From the NCBI GenBank assembly GCA_029891345.1, contig CM056995.1, positions 214,713,547 to 214,777,546 on the forward strand: DNA of 64,000 bases, written 5' to 3'. The notes under the pieces were generated by a model. The model did no database searches. It worked only from the letters and a program-made list of their open reading frames with translations, and was not told the origin of the DNA. The position numbers and the translations under genes are program-made. The DNA comes from Dryococelus australis. Taxonomy: Eukaryota; Arthropoda; Insecta; Phasmatodea; Phasmatidae. Of this stretch, positions 12,374 to 21,574 are shown piece by piece. Position 1 is the stretch's first letter. Each line of letters opens with the position of its first letter.

Positions 12374-12600
12374 GAGTGAAGATATTTGGATGGCTCTTAA
12401 CAGCGAGGTCTTGAGAGTCTATGAGGGTGATTGAAGTGAATATGGAGCGGCACGGGAATGAAGGGACGTGGGAAACGGGAGATCCCCAAGAAAACTCGCC
12501 GACCAATGGCATCGTCCGGCACGATTCCCCCTTGCAAAAATCTGGTGACCCAGCGGGGTATTGAACCCGGTTCGCCTTGGTGGGAGGTGAGCGTGCTAAT
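12374..12600 (-). mobile_element. SINE family A, copy 1 (minus strand; second half of a double SINE)
   Basis: Read on the minus strand, the unit starts with a tRNA-like head: the B-box-like gggttcaatacccc lies near 12565-12578, preceded by cgctcacctcccaccaaggcg. Then come the family's body words: gtgccggacgatgcc, ggcgagttttcttgggga and cccgtttcc. It ends in ttaagagccatccaaatatc. The same order of words is found at 24.45, 35.83, 36.8 and 57.79 kb, so this is a repeat family about 230-290 bp long. It lacks a poly(A) tail of its own here and is followed directly by the 13-bp duplication. Confidence 0.8.
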
Positions 12601-12814
12601 CGCTTTTTTTTACCTTCATTTGACGTTGTTGTGACATTTTTGGCGTTGACAAGGCTCTAGCGAGACTGACTTGTTGACGAATTCCCAGTACGACAATCGA
12701 GCTGAGCATCTGCCACGTCGGAGGCACCGGGGCGCGAGCCCGCGACCCTCCGACTACAGGTCGGCCACCCTACCCCTGAGCTATGAGGGCAGGGCTTAGC
12801 CCCCGTTGCCCCAT
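12601..12814 (-). mobile_element. SINE family B, tRNA-headed unit (minus strand; first half of a double SINE)
   Basis: On the minus strand the unit begins ggggcaacgggggc and then shows an A-box-like tagctcaggggtag (12770-12783) and a degenerate B box, gggctcgcgcc (about 12728-12738), in the arrangement of a Pol III internal promoter. It runs on to ...gaaggtaaaaaaaa, where the A run (12603-12610) abuts the family A unit. I see no second copy of this unit in the window, so its true length is unsure. It supplies the 5' end and Pol III promoter of the compound element. Confidence 0.65.
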
Positions 12815-13580
12815 AGCAAATCAGAAGTTCCAGCAGAAAATATTATACCAATAAATACTCCCAAATCATATCGCAACACACAGTTCATTTCCACAAACCA
12901 TAGCATCCATTTGCAAAACCCTTAGAACCAAATATATCCAGGAAAACTAGCATACCATATAGACAAAACATATAAAAAAATCTTTTAAACACTCATTTTG
13001 ACAAATAATATTAACATTATACGACTCGACTTACTTTTCAAAACATTTCAACCAATCGATCCAGACAAGATAACAATACCTATACTTATCTTTTAATGCA
13101 CAATTCAAAATTATTACTTCTAGTAAATCGCATACTAACTTCAGAAGTTCGGTAGTCAGCACTCCTTTCAAACATTTGTTGTATAATCAACATCACATCA
13201 GTTATTACTAAAATATTTGTAATAAACCCACAACTTGCCTTTCAATCTAATATTATGATATTCGAATAAGTTGTTCATACAGAAATATGCTCAGTACTCG
13301 GTTTAACACCAACAGAGCTATTATTCATTTTCAGATAGAAACTATTAGTTTTCTCGGATTTTTTAAAAATTTCTAAAATTTGTAATTATTTTTTCTTCAA
13401 TTATCATTCTTTTAGCTTTAAGCAGTAGATTTTAAACGAGATGCTGACAAATCTTGAGGTTAAGATCCTATGATGTTATCCAAGGTAAAGTATAAGGAAG
13501 ATCATATGGTGATTCCCATGGATAAGGTTAAAAATTATCATTATAAGACTTTTCCGGAAATTTCCACGCTAATACATATT

Positions 13581-13665
13581 GTCAGGTTAGTCGAGTGGTC
13601 TAAAATGTTGGATTTAATTTCCTGTTCCCTGTAAAGGAGTGTGGGTTCGAACCTCACACCTGGCA
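13581..13665 (+). tRNA. tRNA-Leu (anticodon UAA), probably decayed
   Basis: An 85-nt sequence folds as a class II tRNA. The acceptor gtcaggt pairs fully with acctggc (one G-T), and the discriminator base is A. The T arm is gtggg-ttcgaac-ctcac. The anticodon loop tttaatt gives UAA, for leucine. A variable arm of about 16 nt can form a ttcc/ggag stem, as expected for Leu. Weak points: the D stem gtc/aat holds a G-T and a C-A mismatch, the anticodon stem ttgga/tcctg has a T-T mismatch, and no T4 terminator lies within about 45 nt downstream. It is either a divergent gene or a pseudogene. It is not followed by a SINE-like body. It sits inside the inverted-arm structure 13.09-14.93 kb. Confidence 0.65.
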
Positions 13666-14244
13666 AATAAGTTTCAGATATATAATGAGACATTCATGAT
13701 GGTTGACATAAACTTAATTTTCTGTAGTGTTACCAGTATATAAGCATGCATCCTGTAAGAATGTTTTCACTTCTTCGGAGGTTGTGATGGAAGGCAGATC
13801 GTCACGAGTAGAATCATGTAGTGATAGTGTAAGCTGTTATAATAAGAATAAATAAACTGTTGGTGAGGATATGTCTACATCATCAATTGTAATACGAAAG
13901 CATTCAGACTCTGGGAGTCGAAATTACACAAGAGTATCGACCGTCTGCAAATATTCTGGCCAGACATTCACTAATAGCTCTCACGCCAGATTACATGTAG
14001 CTATTAACTAATATTTAGACCCTCATACAAGATTTATCCACGAGTTAAATGTGGCGAAGTGTATACAAATCGAAGTACCTTGACTCCACACAACAGGATT
14101 TGTTCTATAAAATTAGACTAAATCATAATTATTTTTGTCGAATGAAGAATATGCTTGAGAGTGTAAATCATATTATGTATTTTTGATAAGTGAGTGAAAT
14201 AAAGTTAAAGTGTATAAAATACTTCTGTTTTTATTTGATCCCCT

Positions 14245-14247
<3 letters not shown>

Positions 14248-14291
<44 letters not shown>
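14248..14291. repeat. (TA)n microsatellite, 44 bp
   Basis: Pure alternating T and A between cctccttat and aaagctgatc. Confidence 0.97.
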
Positions 14292-14295
<4 letters not shown>

Positions 14296-14931
14296 TGATC
14301 GGGAGAAATGAATAGGTCTAATCTGAGTTAAATGTGTGTTTGAGATGTTATTCATTTTATAATCGAATATACATTTTTCCTGATGATCTTACACAATGTC
14401 ATCATAAATAAAGATATTTGTAACCTAAGAGGGTAAAGAAATTTGATTATATGTGTATAGTTGCTTAGTATAGCTATTGGTTTGGAAATCTGGGAAAATT
14501 TTAATGGTAATCAGAAAATAAATACGAGAATTTTGTTGAAATAATTTTTTCAAGTAAAGAGTAATCTGTGAGTAAAGGAAGGAAAACCTGTATTAATTAT
14601 TGTGAGATGGAATATGTTTCCACTCTCAGTAGCAATCACTCTGACACTAGATTGGGCATCAAACATAATTTCTGTTTGAAAATGAAAATTATCTCTGTTG
14701 GTGTGAAATCGAGTACTGAACATATTTCTATACGCACATTTTATTCGAATATCGTAATATTAGATTGAAAGGAAAATGGTGGTTTTATTATTAATCTTCT
14801 AGTGATAACTGATGTTGAGCATAGAGCAAATGTTTGAAAGGAGTATTGACTTCCGAACTTCTGCAATGTGTTGGAATTGGAATGTGATTTACTAGAAGCA
14901 ATAATTTTGAGTTGTGCATAAAATCATAAAG

Positions 14932-15900
14932 AAAGCATAAATGCATGAACAATGCACAAAGAAATTCATTGTTTAGGTTACAAAAACATACAGATGAAAG
15001 AAATTATATTTCCCCCCTTTATTAAACTTTAGCTCTATAAGTACATGTTCATAGGTAGATATGTTCGTAGGTAGATACATGTGCATGAATAAGCATAAAA
15101 CTGTGTCTAAATTTGTAGCTTGTGTACACTGTCTGCCTATTAAATTTTAATGAGAAATTAATCAGCAAATAATCTTATATTATTTTAATGTATCCTTAAT
15201 ATAAATATAGAAATACTGAAGTGCATTTAAAAAATCGGAACACGAGTTATGATAATGAAGAGACTAATTGATTCGCCCAGATGCAGATATAGTATGTCCA
15301 ACGAAAATGAGAACTGTTATTATTGCTCATTTGTGTTCACTAGACCATTACTTATCCAAAACATACAAATTTCAATAGTATGAATGGTTTAAACATGTAG
15401 AAATTATTTGGTTAGATATGTGTATAATATACAAATCATTGTTTGTGCTCTAACCATTCAGGAGCAAAACTCTTCAAAATCATCCACCACTCCAGAAGTA
15501 AAACTAAGTATGTGCCAGGACAAGTGTCTAAACAATATGTTACAAGAAACAAAGCTGATTTAATCAGTTACTTATTAAATTCTCATAGATTTCATATTGC
15601 TTTATTTATGGAATAAGTTAGAGAAGGCCAATGCATAACAGGGCAGTACAATGCAGTGCAATTTTTGTCACTTGTTTTCATGAAGTTGGCTATGCTGTGC
15701 ATAACTGGGATAGGGTAAAAAATACAGTTTTTGGCCAAGCTAGCTTCGTTTCCGGCCCGTAGAACCTGTACACAGGAATGTTCAGTTTGAAAGATGGATT
15801 GTTTATTAGTGTGTCGACGATTCCTATCCAGATTTGATCTTTCTTCTACAAGCCATCGAATGCTACTACGCTTTGAACTGATATCTATACTCACCGTTTA
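14932..15900. other. Non-coding DNA before the viral remnant
   Basis: AT-rich. The only notable phrase is an imperfect pair, aggtagatatgttc / aggtagatacatgtgc, at about 15053-15084. No gene recognised up to the start of the ATPase reading frame. Confidence 0.4.
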
Positions 15901-15913
15901 TATGTTTTTGTTT

Positions 15914-16489
15914 CAGTATCATGGAGATAATCAAGATGTTAGTCTTCCCATCCACGTGGCCGAGGTAGATGTCGAAACCTCTTGGGAAACATGTCACAGC
16001 ACTTTGTTGTCCAATACTGTGAGAGGACTGATTTGCGAACCATCGGGTTGCGGTAAGACGTGTGTGCTGTTGAGTTTGCTGGAGTAACCGAATGGCATTA
16101 GGTTCGAGAACATGTGTAAGTACTCCAAATACCTTCAGCAACCTAAATACCAGCATCTGTCCCATGTACTGCAGAGCATAGATGGCTTGGAATATTCCCC
16201 TTGCAGCAATAATGAAACCATCGTGCCTCGAAGTGAAGCATTGCCAATCTCCATATTTATTTTTGACAAATTTGTTTAAGATAAACTGACTTGCATTCAA
16301 GAATACTTTATTACGAGATGGCATGCGAACGTGGACTGTGTGTACTTGAGTCAAACTTACTTTTGTATGCCAAAACCGTTACTACACACTAATGCGAATT
16401 TCCTTGTGCTGTTTCACATGAACGATACGAACTTCTGGTATGTGTACCACGACCAAATCAATACAGACATAACATTTGCAGAAAATTAA
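15914..16489 (+). pseudogene. Packaging ATPase of a Polinton/adintovirus-like element, decayed
   Basis: A FtsK/HerA-type DNA-packaging ATPase would pump viral DNA into capsids. One frame runs from about 15914 to the TAA at 16487-16489 (about 190 codons) and is interrupted by just two in-frame stops (16085-16087 and 16277-16279), with no frameshift seen. The P-loop reads EPSGCGKT (Walker A) near residue 46. A hydrophobic beta strand ending in one Asp, IFIFDKF (Walker B), has K where a second acidic residue is usual. The downstream segment with 'VDCVYLSQTYF' then 'ANFLVLF' matches the sensor strand order of the family. It lies on the same strand, 1 kb upstream of the integrase remnant, as in an element of this class. 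Stops and the Walker B change argue against function. Confidence 0.8.
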
Positions 16490-17464
16490 AATATGTGTTC
16501 TTTGTGCTGTAACTAAATGTTAGTGTCTTATCTGGCTGTGAAAACCAATGTTGCAAAGCATAGCAAAAATATGTTGAATGTGTGTCTCGACCGACTGGAA
16601 AGGATCGAATATTCGCTTTCCTCAACTCAGTGTGGTTGTGTGTTTATTCCATTTTATGAATGGTGGCAGACCAAACCTAACTGGCAACTGAGCTGCAGCA
16701 GGCTGTCGAAGCTGTTCGTATGAAATATCTACTCGTGAAAAGTAATGGACTAGCTCTCTAGAATCCAAGGGAAGAAGTTTACAAGCTGATTACCAGCCAC
16801 CCTTACGAACTTGGTCAAGGCCAGGAGGATGCTTTGCCTCAGCCGGTTAACAAACGTGAAATCAAGGGGGGCGCGCGACCCAACATATAAATGGAAAAGA
16901 ATTCCGAAATTGCCTGAATCGGAAGGTGCGTCACTAGTGACAAAGATGATATGCTCCTGATCGATTTGCTGTGTGTGCTGGAACGAAAACGAACAAGAGG
17001 GTGTGGACCCGATGTAGTCAGCCTGGTTGGGAACTACATAGGTTCCTACTCCGCTCGGAACAGTGACAAGATATATGGCTTGCGACATTGTCACAAAAAA
17101 ATGGTTTCTCGGAAACAGGGAAGTGTTGTTTTTTTTTCAGGAGGTGTGATGCAGATCGGTAACTGCAAAGGGGATATCAGGCAAGTTATGTGTGAATTTT
17201 TTTTCGTAGGCATCCCAGAAACTACATCGAATCGGATTTGTGCAAGTACTACCACCTGCTACAGTCCAGTCATACTCATTATGGGATTGATAACCTTGCA
17301 ACACAACAAATTAGGGACACGGTGCATGCGAAATTCGACATTATTGCAGGACTTTTTCCATGATTGGTTGAGGTATTGGATCGGCTATGCTGCTGCAGGA
17401 TATCGACCCCAACCACAAGGTAGATTGTGTTTTGGGACGATCCAAATTAACTGGTGGATAGACT
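16490..17464 (+). pseudogene. Broken coding remnants between viral ATPase and integrase
   Basis: Open stretches of 60-190 codons occur in changing frames (16517-16723, 16951-17529) without a clear match. Short islands such as GKKFTS, WKRIPKLPES and RNYIESDLCKYYHLLQSS look protein-like rather than random. Elements of the Polinton/adintovirus class normally carry small virion genes and an adenain-type protease in such a place. I cannot identify any catalytic motif of that protease, so I leave the function open. The region is best read as one or two genes disrupted by frameshifts. Confidence 0.4.
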
Positions 17465-18403
17465 ATGAATACTGGTCACTTGGTGGTCTGCGGGAAACTG
17501 GTCGCATACCAACAAGATTATATCCATAATCGAAGAACTCGTCGAAGCTGGATATGCCGTGCGATGACGAAATATGCAGTTTTTGAGGAACTCCACAGAT
17601 CGGTCAGAAGGAATTATCTTGTAAGAAAGTACGCCATGATAGGGCTGGACGAAATTTTTTAATCCGACATGGTCGAAAAGCAAGACTTTGCTCATGCGAA
17701 TGAAGGCCACCACTACATTTTGACTGTAATAGACATGTTTTCTAAGTATGCATGGGCCAGGCCGCTCAAGTCAAAGAATGTATCCGATGTCATCGAGGCC
17801 ATGGCAGATGTGTTACACAAAGGATGCACTCAGAAAAATCTCACTGACAGTGATAAGGAATACCTTAATTCAACTTTCCATGCTGTGATGGAAAGGTATT
17901 GTATATATCACTATTCCACATACTCTAGGCTCAAGGCCATTATCATTGAGCATTTTCGCCAGACTCTAAAAGCCAAAATGTGGAGATGTTTCACGACAAA
18001 CAGAAACTACAAGTGGCTGGAGCTACTGCTGAAACTTTTCTACGATTATAATTCTACCGTTCATTCTGCCAGTTGCATGAAGCCTGAAGGTGTCAAGGAC
18101 GACTCCCTGCTTCGGTCCGTTTATGCTATTCCGACAAGGAATTGATTGGTTACTTGGTGCGCATCTCCAAACAGTATGGAATTTTCCATAAGTCTTATCT
18201 TCACAACAGGTTGATGGAATTGTACAAGGTGGTTCGCATATGACATTGGTACCAATGCGTTCCCCGAGAACCTAAATGGTGAACCCATTGTGGGTTTCCC
18301 AATTTTTTTTGTGGAGAATGTGCCGAAACGACGCAATAGTCGCCTGTATGTGAAGTGGCTTGGACATTCGAAGCATGATGAGTCGATGAGAAAGACATTC
18401 TGA
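17465..18403 (+). pseudogene. Polinton/adintovirus-type integrase with C-terminal chromodomain, decayed
   Basis: A retroviral-fold (rve) integrase that would insert the element's DNA. One frame covers 17465-18145 with a single stop (17660-17662). The catalytic triad can be followed: TVIDMFSKYAW (first Asp, about 17732), LTDSDKEYLN (second Asp, about 17837) and IIEHFRQTLK (Glu, about 17949). A frame change near 18140 leads into the linker with ISKQYGIFHKSYLHN, and another near 18237 leads into a chromodomain, whose VKWLGHSKHDES core ends at the TGA at 18401-18403. Fusion of rve integrase to a chromodomain is typical of Polintons and adintoviruses, where it is thought to steer insertion to modified histones. 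Two frameshifts and one stop mean that it is dead. Confidence 0.87.
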
Positions 18404-18566
18404 AATAGTACTCACCAATGTTTTAAAAATATAAGATTCATTTTTTCAGGTGTACATGCATTGTTTTAAGTAAAAGTTTGTTTACATTACTTTGCATTCA
18501 TTTATTCTTGCAATTGCCTGTCTTTATGCACAATATTTGGCTGTAGATAGCTATCTCCGTGAATGT

Positions 18567-18830
18567 GCAAGCCTATGTAAATGTTAACACAGGTCTCCCA
18601 TGCATGCTGACTTAGGCTATCTGATGCAATGTAGATTGTGAAAACGATGTGGGAGCACATACACATGCAGTCTCCAGTTGTTTGACACAGTACAGGTGCA
18701 GACCTATGAAAATTCTAACACTGCTTTTGCCATGCATGCTGACTTAGGCTATCTCACACCGTGTAGATTGTGAAAACGGTGTGGAAGCATATACATGTGC
18801 AGACTCCAATTACCTGACACAGTACAGATG
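18567..18830. repeat. Tandem duplication of a 132-bp unit
   Basis: Two head-to-tail copies (about 18567-18698 and 18699-18830) share catgcatgctgacttaggct at 18599 and 18731, then gtagattgtgaaaacg(a/g)tgtgg, ca(g/g)..ctcca and gacacagtaca. They differ at perhaps 20% of positions. The unit follows the integrase end and is non-coding. It could be a remnant of the element's terminal region. Confidence 0.8.
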
Positions 18831-19546
18831 AAGAAAAGCAAAATGTTTGCCAAGTTTTTCAACCATTACTTTTTACAATGTCTCTTTTATGAATTGATAA
18901 GGCAAACAATAAAATAAGAGGAAAAATTGTTTTACAATTATACAAATATTTTATTCATCAAACTCTTGTATTGTGTTTTCGCATATATGTTAAGCAATAT
19001 CAGGTTACATTAACAGGCAAAAACATTTTTTTAATGTTCTTTTTTTCTGCAATTATGTGGCGACATATTTTTGCATTTATAGTAAATATATAAGCAAGAT
19101 AGTTTTTTATGACAAGGGTTTTTTTATGAAATATTGCCTGCTGATTTTGTTTGGCAACTATAAATTTATTTACACTATGTTGCTGTATTCAAAACACTGT
19201 TTTTTTTTTTGTTACTATCTACTGTCCTTCCGCCCTCGAAGTGTGTGTTTGTCTTTACCTCGCACAGCAGACTGCGACAAGTCGTGGTCAGCTCGACGAA
19301 TGGAACCCTATTAGCTTCTTCGTCCGGTAGGAGGTTATGCTTCTCACTATCTCATTCTTCACTGAAGCGAAAAACTTTTTCCTGCCCCCCTCCCCCTCGT
19401 CGTATTTCTTAGTCCCTACACTGGATGCCTTATTTCATGATGATTGTTTCACCCTTGTTCAGCTCCAACAGTTCATTAGTGCTGCATGGAAGGTTACCTC
19501 GTGTGTCTTGTTGTACACTGTGCAGGTATCACCATCGCACCGGATT
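18831..19546. other. Non-coding DNA between the two strands of the viral remnant
   Basis: AT-rich up to 19200, then C/T-rich (ctgcccccctccccctcg at about 19382). Short overlapping ORFs on the plus strand lack any recognisable motif. Confidence 0.4.
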
Positions 19547-20337
19547 CTATCCATAAAATGAACTTTTGACTTCCCTTCGGCATTCGTGATGCTTGGGTTG
19601 TACGCAGACACCAGGATGTGTTAGAGGCGGCAGGATTTGTACCATCGCAGGCCTTTGTTTTTTCACAGCATTCTCGTACCATGGGTCGCCCAGCCAGCAC
19701 TCCACTCGCCAGAATCCAGGAATGGCGTTGGGGTCTAATACTTCACCATGCCTGATTCGAAGGAGCAGGCGTACATCACCTCGTGCATAGAAGATCGTGG
19801 TAGTGGTTTCATGGGAGTAGCTGTGGCGGGCATCAACCAACTGCTGCTGGGGGCGATAGTGGTCTGTGAGGAGCCGTCATGTGCTGGAAGCCAATCATCG
19901 CATTTCGTCGAGGTGAAGGTGGTGGTGGTGCTGGGTCGGAGACCTGATATGATCAGCTTCATAAGGTCGACGGTCGCATGGTCTGCAGAGTTGTTCATGT
20001 TTTTCACTGCGCGAACCCTTCGGTGATGGAGGACGTGGTGCCGATGGTGATTGCGCATCTTGTACCAGCTGCAGGGATGAGGAGTTTCCAGAATGGAAGT
20101 GGTGCAGCCTTCGGAGAACTCTTTGAAGGGTAGCAAGTTGCGAATATTTTCGTCCTGCTGCCAGTAGTTTGGAAGTCTCTTGTACATATACCCAACTTCG
20201 TGGTCTGCATATGTCAGCAGCAATTCTTTCGGTACAAAGGCCAGTTCGTTTTCTGTATCTAGGTTCACAAGCGATTGTAGCCTCTTGTATGCGACGATAG
20301 CCGAAATTATTTTTCTACCCACTGGGACAGCACACAA
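19547..20337 (-). CDS. Unrecognised ORF(s), minus strand, probably part of the viral remnant
   Basis: A 200-codon frame (20337-19735) and an overlapping 97-codon frame (19840-19547) lie on the minus strand, opposite to the ATPase and integrase. The first 75 residues look like a folded domain (charged, with NELAFVPKELLLTYADHEV and YMYKRLPNYWQ). The middle is His-, Ser- and Thr-rich. The second frame has IPGFWRVECWLGDPW and could continue the first after a frameshift. The first frame stays open upstream of 20337 to at least 20385 and I see no obvious ATG. I do not recognise a family. Adintovirus/Polinton elements carry genes on both strands, so a virion protein is a reasonable guess, no more. 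Confidence 0.4.
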
Positions 20338-20447
20338 ACATCTGCTGCTTAGCGATGAGAAAACTCCAGACGAGAAATAAATTGAATGTATTAAGGCGGG
20401 CAGTTGACAAAGACAGCAGCAGCAGGCAGGATACTGGGTCTCAAGGT

Positions 20448-20457
20448 CTTTTATATA
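20448..20457 (-). promoter_or_regulatory. TATA box upstream of the minus-strand ORF
   Basis: The minus strand reads tatataaaag, a near-consensus TATA box, about 110 bp before position 20337. It is followed by a GC-richer leader. It could drive the minus-strand ORF at 19547-20337. Confidence 0.4.
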
Positions 20458-21063
20458 CTGGTATATGTGTGCAGTGGAGAGGGTAGGCGAAGGTAACTGA
20501 TTGGCTCTGACAAACTAGCCAATGGGAAAATAGGTTAGAGGGAAAGAAAATATGTTTGGTGTGGGGATTGAGTGGGTGCTGTTGGTTTGTGTTAGGAAGG
20601 GGAGCAGAGATACAGAAGGTCCATGATGCTAAAGGTGGGGGGGGGGGACCAATACTTCATTTGATGCCCTTGGTCACGGCAACATAACTCGTTTTCATTT
20701 TTCTTAATGTAAGTAAAATTAAGGACATATTATAAAGTGGAAGTATGATATGCATCAATCTTTACGATTGTTTTTTCTATGAAAACCGATATAATTACTA
20801 ACGATCCAAGGTGGCAAGCAGATATCTTAAATAATTTTTTTATTTCACCACATTTCTCCTTTGACTTTAAAAATAAACTAACATGAATGTTAATATATAC
20901 TAGTGTCTTCTCGACTAGTTGTGTGTCCTGCTTCTGGCCTATTTAATCTCGCTAAAGTTAAAAAAAAGATTATATTTAGAAAAAATGTAAAATTATTTAA
21001 TTAAAAATAGTTTAGTATTTTAATTTTATATATAATTCTTTTAAACCCTTATCCCAACACATG
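20458..21063. other. Non-coding stretch with an 11-G run
   Basis: A run of 11 G lies at 20637-20647. The rest is AT-rich, with no ORF. Confidence 0.5.
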
Positions 21064-21090
21064 TCCCGATAGCTCAGTCGACTAGGGCGA
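21064..21090 (+). repeat. tRNA-like head fragment (A box only)
   Basis: cccgatagctcagtcgac resembles the start of a tRNA (A box tagctcagtcg), but no B box follows. It runs straight into AT-rich DNA and then the AAGATGGC minisatellite. Probably a truncated tRNA-derived SINE head. Confidence 0.35.
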
Positions 21091-21202
21091 AAATTAAATA
21101 AAAAAATTGCATCGCCTCCAGCGGCCAACTCCAGAACCAACATGGCAGCCGAGCCTGAGCGGCACCAACACCCCTAGCACGTGGAAGTTTATTGAAGGAC
21201 CG

Positions 21203-21570
21203 AAAGGAAACAAGATGGCGGACGATGATGGCACACACTGGCAGCAGTAAACACCATTACAGGCACCAGTGGTGCACTCTAGCAGATGACGAGAGAACAA
21301 CAGCAAACAACATCCATGATGGTGGGAGTCAAACAAATGTACATAATCGGGAAACAATATAGCGACAGGAAACAAGATTGGCAGACGGAAACAAATTGGT
21401 TGATTAATACCAGATAGTGGATGAAAACAAGATAATGGACAGAAACAAGATGGCGACCGGAAACAGAATGGTGTACAGAAACAATATGGCCGACAATGGT
21501 CAAGGACAAGGACATACAAGATGGCAGCCATGATGCCATCCAAGAATGTGGAAGCCAAGATGGCGGACAG
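21203..21570. repeat. Degenerate minisatellite built on 'gaaacaagatggc(g/c)gac'
   Basis: The core ggaaacaagatggcggac, or close variants, recurs irregularly from 21206 to 21562 (for example 21208, 21371, 21427, 21441, 21475, 21518, 21553), often 16-22 bp apart. The shared aagatggc matches the core bound by YY1/Pleiohomeotic-type zinc fingers (established motif knowledge); whether this means anything here is unknown. The minus-strand ORFs across it, with repeated Cys/Phe/His, are read-through of the repeat. Confidence 0.65.
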
Positions 21571-21574
21571 CACC

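Larger units (their letters stand above)
12361..12827. repeat. Perfect 13-bp target-site duplication around a double SINE
   Basis: The string agcaaatcagaag occurs exactly at 12361-12373 and again at 12815-12827. Everything between (12374-12814) is two SINE-like units in the same (minus) orientation. A perfect duplication of this length at both outer edges, and none at the inner junction, is what LINE-mediated retroposition leaves behind. The two units therefore probably entered this site as one transcript. Confidence 0.85.
13091..14931. mobile_element. Foldback structure: two about 260-bp inverted arms around 1.3 kb
   Basis: The left arm 13091-13346 and the right arm 14667-14931 are inverted copies. 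Shared words in order (left strand) include atgcacaattcaaaattatt, ttctagtaaatc, cagaagttcgg, actcctttcaaacatttg, tttcaatctaatatta, gatattcgaataa, agaaatatg(c/t)tcagtactcg and accaacagag. They differ by point changes and small gaps (roughly four of five bases agree by eye). The interior, 13347-14666, carries the tRNA-Leu-like sequence and a (TA)n tract and shows no transposase ORF. It may be a foldback element, or an inverted duplication of an older repeat. Confidence 0.75.

Noticed and set aside
15866-16354. 162-codon minus-strand ORF
   Set aside because: Mirror of the packaging ATPase frame on the plus strand, which has the real motifs.
16951-17529. 192-codon plus-strand ORF as one intact protein
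   Set aside because: It lies between two viral genes but joins segments that look protein-like in other frames, and shows no recognisable domain. I treat it as part of a frameshifted region.
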